DNA of 64,000 nt from Undibacterium paludis (GTDB taxonomy: Bacteria > Pseudomonadota > Gammaproteobacteria > Burkholderiales > Burkholderiaceae_D): assembly GCF_022568815.1 (NCBI RefSeq), contig NZ_JAKZHX010000002.1, positions 372,001 through 436,000 on the forward strand, given 5' to 3'. Positions 18,146 through 29,044 of this stretch are shown one piece after another (position 1 is the stretch's first letter; each line of letters begins with the position of its first letter). A model generated the notes under the pieces. It made no database searches. It was not told where the DNA came from and saw nothing but the letters and a program-made list of their open reading frames with translations. The translations under genes and the position numbers were made by a program.

Positions 18146-21100
18146 TTGCATTCTTTTCGGATGTTGGAACTTCCTGGGGTTTATTGCGTAATTGCCTTCT
18201 ACGCAACAACAAATACACTGCTGGCACAACAAACATCGACAGCAAAGGTGCAGTGATCATGCCTCCCACCATAGGCGCAGCAATACGTTTCATGACTTCC
18301 GAACCAGTACCCGTCCCGAGCATGATGGGAATCAGGCCGGCAATGATGACAGCGACCGTCATCGCCTTTGGCCGGACCCGTAACACAGCCCCTTCACAAA
18401 TGGCATCAAATAAATCTTGCTCGCTGTTTTTTCCATGGACGACGCGCTCTTCCCAAGCATGCTTCAGGTACAAGAGCATGATGACGCCGAATTCCGCGGA
18501 AACTCCGGCTAATGCAATAAAACCTACACCGCTTGCGACAGAGAGATTGTGGCTCAATGCCCACAGCAACCATATCCCACCAGCCAATGCAAATGGAAGG
18601 GTCGCCATGATTAATGCAGCTTCATCAACACGCTTGAAGGTCATGTACAACAGCACGAAGATGATCAGCAAAGTAGCCGGTACAACGATTTTCAATTTGG
18701 CTGCCGCACGCTCCAGATACTCGAATTGACCAGACCAAGCAATCGAATAACCGGCTGGCAACTTGACCTCCCTGGTAACGACTTCCTGCATTTCTCGTAC
18801 CGTTGAACTGAGATCACGATCACGGATATCGACGTACACCCATCCAGACAGGCGCGCATTTTCACTCTTGAGCATGGGGGGGCCATCATTGACGCGTATT
18901 TCAGCGACATCACCCAGGCGGATTTGTGCGCCACGCTCTGTCAGTACCGGCAGTTGTCTCAGTTTCTCAACAGAATCACGTACTTCGCGGGGATAGCGGA
19001 CGTTGATGGGGAAGCGTTGTAAGCCCTCTATGGTTTCACCGATGTTATCGCCACCAATTGCAGCGGACACAATACTTTGTACATCCGCGATATTGAGACC
19101 GTAACGAGCCGCGACATCCCTGTTGATATCAACGTCGATATAGCGTCCGCCATTGAGTCTTTCTGCCAAAGCTGAAGATACACCTGTCACCTTTTTGACC
19201 GCACGCTCAATATCACCGGTAATCCGGTCTATTTCTTTCAAGCTAGTACCCGCTACTTTTACGCCCACAGGACTCTTGATACCGGTTGCCAGCATATCGA
19301 TGCGATTTCGGATAGGCGGCACCCAGATATTAGATAGACCAGGAACTTTGACGATGCGATCCAGTTCCTCTACCAGCTTGTCGGTCGTCATCCCAGGCCG
19401 CCATTGGTCACGTGGTTTGAATTGTATTGTGGTCTCGAACATTTCCAGGGGGGCCGGATCAGTCGCACTTTCAGCACGACCTGCCTTACCAAATACACTT
19501 TTCACCTCGGGGACAGTCTTGATTAACCTGTCGGTCTGCTGGAGTAATTCTGAAACTTTACCTGCACCGATGCCTGGTAGCGCTGACGGCATATAGAGCA
19601 AATCACCTTCATCCAGTGGCGGCATGAATTCACCACCAAGTCGTGCCATTGGCCACACAGTTACTACAGCAATCAACCCTGCGACCAGCAAAGCGGTTTT
19701 CGGGAAACGTAGCACCACGTTGAGTAAAGGCCGGTATATCGCTATCAGGAAGCGATTCAGGGGATTCTTTTGTTCATCCGGTATCTTGCCCCGTATCAGG
19801 TAGCCCATTAATACCGGTATCAGGGTCACTGCTAGGCCAGCAGCAGCCGCCATGGCATAAGTCTTGGTAAAGGCCAGCGGAGAAAACAAGCGTCCTTCTT
19901 GAGCCTCCAGGGTAAAGACAGGAATAAACGACAAGACAATGATGAGTAATGAGAAAAACAGGGCAGGCCCCACCTCAGCAGCAGCATCGCCGATTACCCG
20001 CCAATGTGTTTCTCCCTGAAGTTTTTCACCGGGATGCGTATGGTTCCACGCCTCAATGTGCTTGTGGGCATTCTCTATCATGACCACTGCCGCATCAACC
20101 ATTGCACCTACTGCAATGGCAATCCCGCCCAGCGACATGATATTGGCATTCACGCCTTGGTAATACATGACGATGAAGGCCATCAGTATGCCAATTGGCA
20201 AAGTAACGATGGCGACTAACGCTGAGCGCAGATGGAACAGGAAGATGGCGCAGACAATGGCGACAACAATAAATTCTTCTATTAATTTTTCTTGCAGGTT
20301 CTTGACGGCACGATTGATTAGATTGGATCGGTCATAGGTAGTGACGATCTCCACACCTGCGGGAAGACTGGCTTTGAGCTTTGCCAGTTTGACCTTGACT
20401 GCATCGATGGTTTCCAAAGCGTTCTTGCCGGATCGCATGACAATTACGCCGCCAGCGACTTCCCCTTCACCGTTCAGGTCAGCGATACCGCGCCGCATTT
20501 CAGGCCCGATCTGTATTCTGGCCACGTCGCCCAAACGCACTGATACACCGGCATCTGTGGTCATCAATGGTATTTTACGGAAATCATCCAAAGATTTCAG
20601 GTAGCCAGATGCACGCACCATGTACTCAGCTTCGCCCAGTTCCAGTACTGAGCCACCGGTTTCCTGATTGGCTTTCTGCACAGCCTCAATGATTTTTCCA
20701 TGCGGGATGTTGTAGGCGCGCATCTTGTCCGGATCGAGCTGTATCTGATACTGGCGTACCATGCCGCCTATGCTGGCTACCTCAGACACATTCGGCACTG
20801 ATTTCAGTTCGTACTTCAGGAACCAGTCCTGGAATGCCCGTAATTGCGATAAATCCATCTTGCCACTGCGGTCCACCAGGGCATATTCGTACACCCAGCC
20901 GACACCGGTAGCATCCGGGCCGAGTGAAGCTTTTGCCTGTGGCGGCAAGCGAGACTGTACCTGATTGAGATATTCCAGTACGCGGGAACGTGCCCAGTAC
21001 ATATCAGTGCCATCTTCAAACAATACGTAAACGAAAGAATCCCCAAAGAATGAATAACCGCGCACCGTCTTGGCACCCGGTACGGACAGCATGGTCGTCG

Positions 21101-21308
21101 TCAAAGGATAGGTGATCTGGTTTTCGACAATTTGTGGTGCCTGGCCGGGGTAACTTGTACGGATGATGACTTGTACATCCGATAGATCAGGAATCGCATC
21201 AAGCGGTGTACGCGACAAAGACCAGATACCCCAGGCCGTCATCATCAGCGTAGCCAGCAGCACCAAAAAGCGGTTGGCAATTGACCAGCGTATTAGTTTG
21301 GCCATCAT
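18132..21308 (-). CDS. cusA: Cu(I)/Ag(I) efflux RND pump CusA
   Basis: A 1058-residue heavy-metal RND pump. Three Met residues match those that relay Cu(I) in the periplasmic cleft of E. coli CusA, in [23 protein letters not shown] and [14 protein letters not shown]. The TM4 region has [19 protein letters not shown] with the proton-relay Asp. The N-terminus [18 protein letters not shown] and the [12 protein letters not shown] segment are CusA/SilA type, unlike the CzcA-type gene in this window. The ATG overlaps the end of cusB (ATGA), so cusC-cusB-cusA are translationally coupled. Exports monovalent copper or silver from periplasm and cytoplasm to outside. Confidence 0.93.
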   Translation of the reverse strand: MMAKLIRWSIANRFLVLLATLMMTAWGIWSLSRTPLDAIPDLSDVQVIIRTSYPGQAPQIVENQITYPLTTTMLSVPGAKTVRGYSFFGDSFVYVLFEDGTDMYWARSRVLEYLNQVQSRLPPQAKASLGPDATGVGWVYEYALVDRSGKMDLSQLRAFQDWFLKYELKSVPNVSEVASIGGMVRQYQIQLDPDKMRAYNIPHGKIIEAVQKANQETGGSVLELGEAEYMVRASGYLKSLDDFRKIPLMTTDAGVSVRLGDVARIQIGPEMRRGIADLNGEGEVAGGVIVMRSGKNALETIDAVKVKLAKLKASLPAGVEIVTTYDRSNLINRAVKNLQEKLIEEFIVVAIVCAIFLFHLRSALVAIVTLPIGILMAFIVMYYQGVNANIMSLGGIAIAVGAMVDAAVVMIENAHKHIEAWNHTHPGEKLQGETHWRVIGDAAAEVGPALFFSLLIIVLSFIPVFTLEAQEGRLFSPLAFTKTYAMAAAAGLAVTLIPVLMGYLIRGKIPDEQKNPLNRFLIAIYRPLLNVVLRFPKTALLVAGLIAVVTVWPMARLGGEFMPPLDEGDLLYMPSALPGIGAGKVSELLQQTDRLIKTVPEVKSVFGKAGRAESATDPAPLEMFETTIQFKPRDQWRPGMTTDKLVEELDRIVKVPGLSNIWVPPIRNRIDMLATGIKSPVGVKVAGTSLKEIDRITGDIERAVKKVTGVSSALAERLNGGRYIDVDINRDVAARYGLNIADVQSIVSAAIGGDNIGETIEGLQRFPINVRYPREVRDSVEKLRQLPVLTERGAQIRLGDVAEIRVNDGPPMLKSENARLSGWVYVDIRDRDLSSTVREMQEVVTREVKLPAGYSIAWSGQFEYLERAAAKLKIVVPATLLIIFVLLYMTFKRVDEAALIMATLPFALAGGIWLLWALSHNLSVASGVGFIALAGVSAEFGVIMLLYLKHAWEERVVHGKNSEQDLFDAICEGAVLRVRPKAMTVAVIIAGLIPIMLGTGTGSEVMKRIAAPMVGGMITAPLLSMFVVPAVYLLLRRRQLRNKPQEVPTSEKNANEPV

Positions 21309-22885
21309 TTTTTTTCTCCTGCAGACGACGAGGGCATATTCATCGTGTCGTTCATCGCATTAGACGATGGATTGGTCTTAGGTGTTTCAGCCGTTGGTGA
21401 AATAGAGGTAATCTGGTACATACCGTCCTTGGTTTGGCGTATGTCAAAAATTACCCTGTCGCCAACGCTGACGTTTGCAGGCAAACCATTCGATGGTAGC
21501 TTGAAGCCCATCGTCATCGCTCCCCATTTCAGGGACGGTATAGGATCATGAGATAGTGTGATTTCGCTCTTATCTATGTTTTCGACTTTGCCACTACCGT
21601 GGTGTGTCGCTGCGGTAGCTTTGTCGGCATTGACCGCTGGCGCATCCCCCATGCGCGTCCCTGTACCTTTCAGGCTAGCCTCGGAGTCGATCAGAAATTG
21701 CCCGGATACCACGACTTTTTGTCCGGCTTCCAGGCCTTTAATGATTTCAGTTTGTCCATTTGCCTCTGTACCGGTTTCGACATCAACGGCCATGAATTTA
21801 CCATCGCCTTGTGCGACCATCACCACGGCGCGAGTGCCAGTCTGGATGACAGCCTCGGTGGGTACTTGCAAGATATCTTTGCGGGCCTCAGAACTGAATC
21901 TCAAATTGGCAAACATGCCTGGTACCAGTTGACCGGATGGATTCGCCAATTCGATACGTGCTTTCAGAGTACGGGTAGCGACGTCGATCTGGGGAAGAAT
22001 GGCACTGACCTTGCCTTTGAAAATAATGCCTGGCAAGGACGGAGTGCGCGCTTCAACGGCATTGCCTGTGCGTACCTGGGCGGCTAGATTTTCTGGGATG
22101 TCGGCATTGACCCAGACGGTGCCAAGACCATTGATACGAAATAAGGGGGCACCTGTCATGACGGTCATACCTTCGCGTACAGACAACTCTGCGACTACTC
22201 CGCTGACCGGAGCCGTAATAGTGATGCGTGAATGTACCTTGCCACTGGCCTCGACTGTACGTATTTGATCATCACTCATCCCCACCAGACGCATGCGTTG
22301 CTTTGCCCCGTCCGTTAAGCCAGCAATGCCGCTGACCTGCATGCGTTTCACCGTCAGGTATTCTTCCTGAGCAGCAACCCAATCTGGCACATATAGCTCA
22401 GCCAGTGCCTGTCCTTTCTTGACTGTATCGAGAGGAGCGCGTACGTGGAGTTTTTCGACAAAACCATTGCTGCGTGCCTGAACCAGAGCGACATCGCGTT
22501 CGTTATAAGCCACACTACCGACCGCCACAACAGCCGATGTTAGGTTACTGCGTGTCACTTCAGCAATGCGTATACCAAGGTTTTGTTGTACACGAGGACT
22601 AACGTTGACCGAACCTTCATCGCCGCCATCGGCATAAACAGGTACCAATTGCATGTCCATAAAAGGAGATTTACCCGGTTTATCAAATTTTTGACCAGGA
22701 ACCATAGGGTCATGCCAATACAGCGCTTTTTTTGCATCCGCATCCGAACTTGTTGTTGATACACTCGCTTGCGACTTGTCAGATACTTGTATTCCCTGGC
22801 TGAGACCGAGGCGATAAAAACCATAGCCACTACCAGTAAGCACGCCAGCAGTAACCAGAGCAATGAGGATTTTTTTATTGTTCAT
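21305..22885 (-). CDS. cusB: CusB-type membrane fusion protein with fused C-terminal CusF domain
   Basis: About 526 residues from the ATG at 22885, which overlaps the cusC stop and has AAGGATCTGCC upstream. A membrane anchor near the N-terminus precedes a metal-binding segment ([29 protein letters not shown], also seen in CusB/SilB). Lipoyl and barrel domains follow. A final ~75 residues form a CusF-like OB fold ([20 protein letters not shown] then KWGAMTMGF) that keeps the Trp and the MTM Met pair used by CusF to bind Cu(I). The fusion places the copper chaperone on the adaptor. Works with CusA and CusC. Confidence 0.92.
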   Translation of the reverse strand: MNNKKILIALVTAGVLTGSGYGFYRLGLSQGIQVSDKSQASVSTTSSDADAKKALYWHDPMVPGQKFDKPGKSPFMDMQLVPVYADGGDEGSVNVSPRVQQNLGIRIAEVTRSNLTSAVVAVGSVAYNERDVALVQARSNGFVEKLHVRAPLDTVKKGQALAELYVPDWVAAQEEYLTVKRMQVSGIAGLTDGAKQRMRLVGMSDDQIRTVEASGKVHSRITITAPVSGVVAELSVREGMTVMTGAPLFRINGLGTVWVNADIPENLAAQVRTGNAVEARTPSLPGIIFKGKVSAILPQIDVATRTLKARIELANPSGQLVPGMFANLRFSSEARKDILQVPTEAVIQTGTRAVVMVAQGDGKFMAVDVETGTEANGQTEIIKGLEAGQKVVVSGQFLIDSEASLKGTGTRMGDAPAVNADKATAATHHGSGKVENIDKSEITLSHDPIPSLKWGAMTMGFKLPSNGLPANVSVGDRVIFDIRQTKDGMYQITSISPTAETPKTNPSSNAMNDTMNMPSSSAGEKK

Positions 22886-24228
22886 GGCAGATCCTTGTTG
22901 GTAGATAGGGTTGGATAAGTTGCTTGCACGTCGACGGGAAGCAGGAAATTGAGTTGTGCCCATAAACGGGCTGTATCTGCTTGTAGCTGCAAGGCTTGCA
23001 GTCGTACATCAGTTTCGTTACGGCGTGCCACCAACACATCACTCAGGCTGGACTTGCCGCCGCGATAGGCTCCCAAAGTGACTTGAGTGCGCTCTTTTGC
23101 GAGCGGTATCAATTCGCGCATATAGCGAGCGCTGCGCTCCAGATTACTTTGCCATTCCTCTATCATCGCCCTGGTTTCGGCGACATGGGCACGCAATATT
23201 TCGTCGCGTTCAGCCTTGGCCTGTTCGAGCATCGCCAGCTTGGAGGACAACTCACGATCCTGGCGATTCTTTTGATCCCACTGAAAAGGTACAGATATGC
23301 CAATCGATACCATGTTTGAATAAGCTGGCCCTCTCTGTTGGAAAGCGACTTCAATGCTCCAGTCGGGCTTTTTGTTGGCTTCAGCTAACTTCGCCTCAGT
23401 TTCAGCAATTTCCGTTTGCCTGGTTAATACTGAAATTTGAGGGTGGTGGGCAAGCGACTTGTCCAGTGCTGATAAATCCAGCCGGATATTCTCGATACTG
23501 GGCTCACCCGCCAATGGAAGTTCTGAATCCCCCCCAGTCCAACGGTTTAACATCGTCTTGGCAGTACGCACTTTGCGCTGGATTTCACTGTAACGATCAT
23601 CCACCATGCTTAACGCGCTACGGGCGACGAAGATATCTGCCTGACTACCTCGACCAGCTCGGTAATTACTCTCGGCTGCCTCAATTTCAAGTTTGGCCTG
23701 GCTGGATTGTTCTGCGACTACAGCAGCCATACGCTCGGCGTAATACCGATCAAGCCACGAGATAGCAGTATCGCGCTGGATAGCGGCAATCGCACTGATT
23801 TTCTCCGCCTGGGACTTGTCGGCCAGGCGGTCATAGCGCTCCGTCCGTAATTGGCGTTTATCATTTCTGGTCAACTCTTGCATGACGCCGATGCGGCGCA
23901 TGGTCATGAAATCGCTGGTCAGGCTGCCACGGTCAGGACCGCTGACTGGCAGGTTATCGATTCCGGCTTTCACTATTGGATCAGGCAACTGACCGGCAGC
24001 GACTGCCATTTCGCGGGAAGCAGTCACTGCCATGTCCTGTGCGATCAATTGACGAGAACGGGCAACTGCTAATTGTTGGGCATAGTTCAAAGTCAGCGGG
24101 GACTCTCTAGCGAGGGCAAAGTGTGGCGTTACCCCAAAGACAGTCGCTACAACAACTGCGACTAGGGGCAGGAAATCAAGTTTTGTTTTACTGCGCACAA
24201 ATATGGGCGCATGGATTGAAAAAGACAT
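22882..24228 (-). CDS. cusC: CusC-like TolC-family outer-membrane protein
   Basis: About 448 residues. The ATG at 24228 has GGAGG four bases upstream, so it is chosen over the in-frame ATG at 24246. A signal peptide ends near FGVTPHFALA, followed by two repeats of the TolC/OEP alpha-helical domain (LNYAQQLAVARSRQLIAQ ... ALQLQADTARLWAQLNFLL). There is no lipobox Cys, unlike E. coli CusC. It is the first gene of the coupled cusC-cusB-cusA group and forms the outer-membrane exit duct of the copper pump. Confidence 0.88.
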   Translation of the reverse strand: MSFSIHAPIFVRSKTKLDFLPLVAVVVATVFGVTPHFALARESPLTLNYAQQLAVARSRQLIAQDMAVTASREMAVAAGQLPDPIVKAGIDNLPVSGPDRGSLTSDFMTMRRIGVMQELTRNDKRQLRTERYDRLADKSQAEKISAIAAIQRDTAISWLDRYYAERMAAVVAEQSSQAKLEIEAAESNYRAGRGSQADIFVARSALSMVDDRYSEIQRKVRTAKTMLNRWTGGDSELPLAGEPSIENIRLDLSALDKSLAHHPQISVLTRQTEIAETEAKLAEANKKPDWSIEVAFQQRGPAYSNMVSIGISVPFQWDQKNRQDRELSSKLAMLEQAKAERDEILRAHVAETRAMIEEWQSNLERSARYMRELIPLAKERTQVTLGAYRGGKSSLSDVLVARRNETDVRLQALQLQADTARLWAQLNFLLPVDVQATYPTLSTNKDLP

Positions 24229-24304
24229 GGAGCCTCCAGATAGCAAGAAACGGCACTTCCGTCAATGCGACGTAAAAGTGACAGATTAAGCGAATCGGAA
24301 GAGG

Positions 24305-24712
24305 TTAAATGCGGAGACAGCAGTTGCGAATAGCAATAGGTGGTGCTGTGGCTCGCGTCAGGTACAAGGGAAAGGCTTGCTGATCTTGCAGAAAAGCATC
24401 AATATCTATCTGTTGAAGCGTTAGCGTCAACCCGGTCAGTACGAAGGGTTGGACATCAGGCACTTGCGGCTTATCTAACGATTGTTTCGCATAGGGTTCT
24501 TCAGCATGCACATGGCACAATGCTGGTTGCTCTTTGTCCATGCCAGCACAGTCAGCCATTGCAGCAGCGCCGCTATCTCCTGATAAACCGGGCGTTGCAC
24601 TACCCATCGCATGACCTGGACATACGTATGACGCTACGGCAAGCTGCATGAACAGCATGCTGAAGAGTGCGATCAACGCAGTGAACAAGCGATGTGGCCG
24701 GGATAATTTCAC
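24305..24712 (-). CDS. Small exported protein preceding cusC
   Basis: The chosen GTG at 24712 gives about 135 residues beginning VKLSRPHRLFTALIALFSMLF, a signal/anchor segment. The mature part has CPGHAMG, ADCAGMDKEQPALCHVH and a Pro/Leu-rich tail, so it holds His, Met and three Cys suitable for copper. The frame stays open to an ATG at 24844 overlapping the ATPase stop, but that extension reads like untranslated sequence. A TATATT at 24732-24737 lies 19 nt upstream of the GTG. Similar small proteins commonly head copper-efflux operons. The start is uncertain. Confidence 0.65.
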   Translation of the reverse strand: MKLSRPHRLFTALIALFSMLFMQLAVASYVCPGHAMGSATPGLSGDSGAAAMADCAGMDKEQPALCHVHAEEPYAKQSLDKPQVPDVQPFVLTGLTLTLQQIDIDAFLQDQQAFPLYLTRATAPPIAIRNCCLRI

Positions 24713-24836
24713 GTAATTATTGCATTCAATTAATATAAAAAAAACAAAATGAATCAGGAAATGAGTGAACAAAACCAATTTCCTAACCTTATTATAGTTG
24801 CCTTTGCTATATATTTCCTTGATCATTCTCAAATAG

Positions 24837-27161
24837 TTAAGCATCTACATCACGTGTTCTCAGCCGCAGCGCGTTGCCTATAACAGAAGCCGAGCTCAAA
24901 CTCATCGCTATAGCAGCTATCAGTGGTGAGAGTAACCAGCCAGTCATCGGGTACAAGACACCGGCTGCAACAGGAATACCCAAACCGTTATATAGGAAGG
25001 CAAATAATAAATTTTGCTTCATATTGCCAACGGTCGCATCCGACAATAAACGCGCAATAGAAATACCGCGCAAATCACCTTTGACCAAGGTAACTTGGGC
25101 ACTGTTCATCGCTACATCAGTACCAGTTCCCATGGCAATGCCGACATTGGCCTTGGCCAGTGCTGGCGCGTCGTTAATCCCGTCTCCAGCCATGGCAACG
25201 ATGCGGCCTTCCTTTTGCAGACGTTCAACCAGCAATAGTTTGTCTTGTGGTTTTACCTCACCAAAAACTTCATCTAGGCCAAGATGGCTACCAACAGCTT
25301 TAGCCGTGGTCAGACCGTCACCCGTTGCCATCATGATGCGTACGCCTGATGCTTTAAGCGCTGTCAGTGCTTCAGGAGTACTCTTCTTGATCGTGTCTGA
25401 CACCGCAAGCAGTCCTGCCAATTGATTGTCTACAGCCAGATACATGACGCTTGCACCCTCAGCACGAAGATCTTCAGCCTGCGTCATCAAGCCTTGCACT
25501 TGCACACCCAATTGTTCCATGAGTGTAGTGTTCCCCAACGCGATCTCACGACTGTTGATCGTTCCACGCACACCAATACCGGAGCCGGATTCAAAATTTC
25601 CTGGTTTATCCAGTATTAATCCACGTTCACGTGCAGCCCGGACTATGGCATCTGCCAAGGGATGCTCGCTACCCTGATCAAGGCTAGCCGCCAAACGCAA
25701 CACTTCTTCCTCCTGGTACCCAGAAAACGGAATCGCTTTATCAAATGCTGGACGCCCCTCTGTCAGGGTACCGGTCTTGTCAACAATAAGTGTATCGATC
25801 TTGCGTAAGTTTTCTATCGCTGCCGCATCCCGGAATAACACACCTTGCGTGGCACCACGACCAGTTGCGACCATAATGGACATTGGTGTCGCCAGACCCA
25901 AGGCGCAGGGGCACGCAATGATCAATACTGAAACAGCATTGATTAGTCCAAAAACCCAGCGCGGCTCTGGCCCCCACAGTCCCCAGGCAAAGAAAGTCAA
26001 GATGGCAATGGCAATCACTGTCATCACGAAGTATCCGGCAACAACATCTGCCATTCTCTGCATCGGCGCTTTTGAGCGCTGTGCCTGAGCAACCATCTGA
26101 ACAATTTGTGCCAGCATGGTGGCAGAGCCTACCCGTTCAGAACGCATGACCAAGGCACCATTGGTATTTAAGGTGGCACCAATGACTTTATCGCCAACCC
26201 GTTTAGTCACAGGGACAGGTTCTCCAGTAAGCATGGATTCGTCAACGGCGCTACTTCCCTCTGTCACGCTACCATCGACCGGAACTTTTTCGCCAGGGCG
26301 AATACGCAATAAATCTCCGACATGAACATTAGCAAGAGGTATGTCTTCGTCGTTTCCATCCGCATTGATGCGTCGTGCAGTCTTGGGAGAAAGACCTAGC
26401 AAGGATTTGATCGCTGCCGAAGTCTGCGAGCGGGCTTTCAATTCCAGTACTTGCCCCAGTAAAGTCAACGAAATAATCACTGCTGCCGCTTCAAAATACA
26501 CGGCGACACGTCCCATGGAGATAAACGACTCAGGAAATACTTGTGGGATGAGTGTCGCGACCACACTATAGATGAAAGCCGCACCGGTTCCCAAGCTGAT
26601 CAACGTCCACATATTTGGGCTACGGTGCAACACAGATTGCCAACCTCGAGTGAAGAAAGGCCATCCTGCCCACAAGACGATGGGTGATGCAATAGCCATT
26701 TCCACCCAGCTCTGCGCAGACATCTGCATCAAGTGAAGTGATTCTCCAAACATGGCAAGAATAAAAACAACCACCGTCAGAGGTAGAGTCCACCAGAACC
26801 GGTGCTGAAAACCCTTTAATTCAGGATTCTCATCTGCTTCAAGTTCCGGGATCAGTGGCTCCAGGGTCATGCCACACTTAGGACAATTGCCCGGATGATC
26901 TTGTCGTATTTCAGGGTGCATGGGACAAGTGTAGATGGTTCCGGGAGGCCGGTCTTCCACGGTGACTGAAGTAGTTTTAGGCAAAATATATTTGCCAGGC
27001 TCTGCATTAAATTTGCTATGGCACTTGCTACTGCAAAAATAATACATTTTTGAGTCACGTAGCTCTTTATGTTCGGACTGTTCGGTGACGGTCATGCCGC
27101 ATACAGGATCTTTTAAGTCCGTGTCTTTCACAGAAATTGGTGCAGTCACAGTATCACTCAT
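24837..27161 (-). CDS. Copper-translocating P1B-type ATPase with YHS and heavy-metal-binding domains
   Basis: About 774 residues from the ATG at 27161 (GAGGAA upstream). Instead of CxxC HMA domains it has an N-terminal YHS domain ([10 protein letters not shown] ... [12 protein letters not shown]) and a zinc-ribbon-like metal-binding domain ([22 protein letters not shown]). Core motifs follow: TGEP, the ion-binding CPC in [16 protein letters not shown], the phosphorylation site [15 protein letters not shown], and [16 protein letters not shown] with this C-terminus indicates a Cu(I) exporter. It lies last in the DUF2933-methyltransferase-ATPase group, behind a MerR-type promoter, and just before the cus genes. 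Confidence 0.92.
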   Translation of the reverse strand: MSDTVTAPISVKDTDLKDPVCGMTVTEQSEHKELRDSKMYYFCSSKCHSKFNAEPGKYILPKTTSVTVEDRPPGTIYTCPMHPEIRQDHPGNCPKCGMTLEPLIPELEADENPELKGFQHRFWWTLPLTVVVFILAMFGESLHLMQMSAQSWVEMAIASPIVLWAGWPFFTRGWQSVLHRSPNMWTLISLGTGAAFIYSVVATLIPQVFPESFISMGRVAVYFEAAAVIISLTLLGQVLELKARSQTSAAIKSLLGLSPKTARRINADGNDEDIPLANVHVGDLLRIRPGEKVPVDGSVTEGSSAVDESMLTGEPVPVTKRVGDKVIGATLNTNGALVMRSERVGSATMLAQIVQMVAQAQRSKAPMQRMADVVAGYFVMTVIAIAILTFFAWGLWGPEPRWVFGLINAVSVLIIACPCALGLATPMSIMVATGRGATQGVLFRDAAAIENLRKIDTLIVDKTGTLTEGRPAFDKAIPFSGYQEEEVLRLAASLDQGSEHPLADAIVRAARERGLILDKPGNFESGSGIGVRGTINSREIALGNTTLMEQLGVQVQGLMTQAEDLRAEGASVMYLAVDNQLAGLLAVSDTIKKSTPEALTALKASGVRIMMATGDGLTTAKAVGSHLGLDEVFGEVKPQDKLLLVERLQKEGRIVAMAGDGINDAPALAKANVGIAMGTGTDVAMNSAQVTLVKGDLRGISIARLLSDATVGNMKQNLLFAFLYNGLGIPVAAGVLYPMTGWLLSPLIAAIAMSLSSASVIGNALRLRTRDVDA

Positions 27162-27187
27162 GGTTGTTTCCTCGGATGATGGGGGAT

Positions 27188-27838
27188 TCAATGACAAGCG
27201 GGCCTGGCAGACAAGTGTGGAAAAAATCGTGGAGTCTGCTTTGTGTATCGGGCGAATTCATCACCAAATTGCGCCTGCATCTCTTTCTCTTCTGTCATAG
27301 CCAGGCGACCATACATGACCAGCAATATAGGGAACATGAGCAAAGTCAATATGGTAGGCCATTGCAATAAGAATCCCAGGAGAATTAAGACAAAAGCGAC
27401 ATATTGCGGATGACGTATTTTGGAATAAGGTCCAGCTGTGGCCAGCGTGTGCCTTCTTTGAGCATGGTAAAGCACATTCCAGGCACTGGATAACAGGTAA
27501 AAGCCGAACCCCAAGAATAGATAACTGGCGATGTGCAGTACTCCAAAATGCGGGTCGCCTTTTTCTCCAAGCAAGGTGGACCATAAGTGGCCTGCGTTGT
27601 GCGACAAAATGTCCAGATTGGGATAACGCGTCTGCAACCAGCCTGACATCAGGTAAATGGTGAGCGGGAAGCCATACATCTCTACGAACAGGGCGATGAT
27701 GAATGCAGAAAATGCGCTGAAGCTACGCCAGTCACGCGCTTTCTGCGGTTTAAAGAAGCTGAACCCAAACATGATGAAAATGGCCGAATTGAGGATCACC
27801 AGTGACCATAGGCCATAGGCGTTTTCACCGTGGCTCAT
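27188..27838 (-). CDS. Isoprenylcysteine carboxyl methyltransferase-like membrane protein
   Basis: About 216 residues from the ATG at 27838, which has a strong AAGGAG. Four to five membrane segments precede a C-terminal ICMT/PEMT-type signature ([27 protein letters not shown], then [16 protein letters not shown]). Family members methylate lipids or prenylated proteins using S-adenosylmethionine. Bacterial copies are frequently next to copper ATPases together with DUF2933, but their role there is not established. It overlaps the preceding gene by 14 bp, implying co-translation. Confidence 0.8.
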   Translation of the reverse strand: MSHGENAYGLWSLVILNSAIFIMFGFSFFKPQKARDWRSFSAFSAFIIALFVEMYGFPLTIYLMSGWLQTRYPNLDILSHNAGHLWSTLLGEKGDPHFGVLHIASYLFLGFGFYLLSSAWNVLYHAQRRHTLATAGPYSKIRHPQYVAFVLILLGFLLQWPTILTLLMFPILLVMYGRLAMTEEKEMQAQFGDEFARYTKQTPRFFPHLSARPACH

Positions 27839-28112
27839 GGCGATTCTCCTTATTCGCGCTGGCATCCTTGCCTTCGTCACTTGGCGACTCTGGATCTTGA
27901 TGATGGTTATGATGTCCATGTCCGTGATGCATGAAGACGTGCATCAGCGGACAGGCCAGCAACAACAAAAATGGTAATGCGCCGATCACGTGGGCCAAAT
28001 GTTCCGTCAATAGAAAGTAGGCAGCAACTGCACCAATGGCAAGATATCCCAGAGCGTATCTGGAGCGCCAGAAACTACCCGGTCCGGAATGACTTTCGTG
28101 TTCGTGTTTCAT
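27825..28112 (-). CDS. DUF2933-type small membrane protein with His-rich segment
   Basis: A 95-residue protein with N-terminal KHEHESHSGPGSFWRSR, two hydrophobic helices (GYLAIGAVAAYFLLTEHLAHVIGALPFLLLLACPLMHVFM) and a His-rich stretch (HHGHGHHNHHQ), then a charged tail. This is the DUF2933 pattern common in copper-resistance islands. The ribosome site AAGGAGG overlaps the stop of the Met-rich micro-ORF just upstream. Metal binding at the His cluster is likely; function unproven. Confidence 0.82.
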   Translation of the reverse strand: MKHEHESHSGPGSFWRSRYALGYLAIGAVAAYFLLTEHLAHVIGALPFLLLLACPLMHVFMHHGHGHHNHHQDPESPSDEGKDASANKENRHEPR

Positions 28113-28123
28113 GACACACCTCC

Positions 28124-28204
28124 TTATTTAGCAACAGCTGTAGAGATGGACATGCTGTCCATCATCGTTTGCACCATGTCTTCAATCACGTCCTGCATGG
28201 TCAT
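28124..28204 (-). CDS. Met-rich 26-residue micro-ORF at the start of the copper-ATPase operon
   Basis: An ORF of 26 residues (MTMQDVIEDMVQTMMDSM followed by SISTAVAK) with six Met. Its ATG begins exactly 7 nt after the -10 hexamer of the MerR-type promoter, so the mRNA would be leaderless if transcribed from there. A second in-frame ATG lies two codons later. Its stop codon overlaps the ribosome site of the DUF2933 gene (TAAGGAGG), a layout suited to coupling. Met-rich peptides can bind Cu(I). Whether it is translated is unknown. Confidence 0.45.
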   Translation of the reverse strand: MTMQDVIEDMVQTMMDSMSISTAVAK

Positions 28205-28211
28205 GTCTCTT

Positions 28212-28243
28212 AGAATAGGCGCTGTACCCGGGTACGGTGTCAA
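28212..28243 (-). promoter_or_regulatory. MerR-family-type promoter of the copper-ATPase operon
   Basis: Reading leftward: -35 TTGACA (28238-28243), a 20-bp spacer, -10 TATTCT (28212-28217). The spacer contains the perfect 12-bp palindrome GTACCCGGGTAC (28224-28235). An over-long spacer with a central dyad is the hallmark of promoters twisted open by MerR/CueR-type activators. Confidence 0.7.
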
Positions 28244-28270
28244 TCATCATTCATGCGGATTACAGGCTGT

Positions 28271-28284
28271 TTGATCTAGGTCAA
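28271..28284. promoter_or_regulatory. Possible FNR/ANR-type box
   Basis: TTGAT-CTAG-GTCAA resembles the FNR/ANR site TTGAT-N4-ATCAA with one mismatch. Its centre is about 73 bp upstream of the predicted start of the copper-ATPase operon, near a class I activator position. It suggests oxygen-linked control, but a single site is weak evidence. Confidence 0.35.
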
Positions 28285-28363
28285 GCACCTGCCGACTCAG
28301 TATCAAAACAGTCGATCAAAACGACAATAGAAGTGTGAAGATTGTTTTATGCTCCCCCGATTC

Positions 28364-28954
28364 TTAGTAAGGCGTGTTTTTGAGTAACTCCTCCATGTCT
28401 TTGTAGTGACCCCGCACCCGATCGACGTGATATTCGTACATCAATGCATTCTGTGTAAACTTGACCCGCTCAACATCCATTTCCACCGTATTGCCGTCAA
28501 TCGCGCCCTGGCTAGGCGTTACATAGTGAGGTGTTACTGTTTTTGAAGTTTTACCTTCACGCAATGCCGCTTCAATATCAATGTCCATGGCCTTATATCC
28601 AGGCGTGTCAGCATTGGCGATATTTGAAGCCAATAACATCTGGCGATAAACCCGTAAGTCCAGGGCGCGTTCATTTAAGCCTTCTTCCAAGGCTTTATTG
28701 TTTATACCAGGCAAAGGCAAATGGGTGGGGATGAGGTTGGACAAAGAGGATGATATTGATCCTGTTTCCAAAAATCGGTTGGTGCCATATGTCGATCGTT
28801 TTTCGGTGCCGGTTGGTGTCACTTTATCTTTTACGCGCGCCAAGGCTTCTGCAAAAGATACCTGATTCGAAGGGACTGGTTTTACTTGTGTTGGTGTAGC
28901 AGACGTGATATCGGTGGTGACCAGAGGCACTAAAGATTCTGAGATACTTTTCAT
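28364..28954 (-). CDS. flgB: Flagellar rod protein FlgB homologue, copy 1 (in metal cargo)
   Basis: About 196 residues from the ATG at 28954 (GGAGAAA upstream). The C-terminal ~100 residues are clear FlgB: RALDLRVYRQMLLASNIANADTPGYKAMDIDIEAAL, then NALMYEYHVDRV, ending MEELLKNTPY. Ordinary FlgB proteins are about 130-140 residues; this one has an extra ~65-residue N-terminus with VSFAEALARVKDKV. FlgB forms the proximal rod of the flagellar basal body. There is no flgC next to it. It lies inside the transposon, 90 bp after the last gene of the copper oxidase operon and on the same strand. A divergent paralogue is at 38963-39544. Confidence 0.88.
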   Translation of the reverse strand: MKSISESLVPLVTTDITSATPTQVKPVPSNQVSFAEALARVKDKVTPTGTEKRSTYGTNRFLETGSISSSLSNLIPTHLPLPGINNKALEEGLNERALDLRVYRQMLLASNIANADTPGYKAMDIDIEAALREGKTSKTVTPHYVTPSQGAIDGNTVEMDVERVKFTQNALMYEYHVDRVRGHYKDMEELLKNTPY

Positions 28955-29044
28955 ATCGCTTTCTCCACTTGCCAGGTCTGCTACCACTCTAAGTGGCCAA
29001 AGTTGCAGAGTGCTGACGTTATTAAGACTTGGATCTGATCATTT

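Noticed and set aside
23097..23765. 222-codon plus-strand ORF opposite cusC
   Set aside because: It is the antisense frame of a clear TolC-family gene; no motifs or ribosome site.
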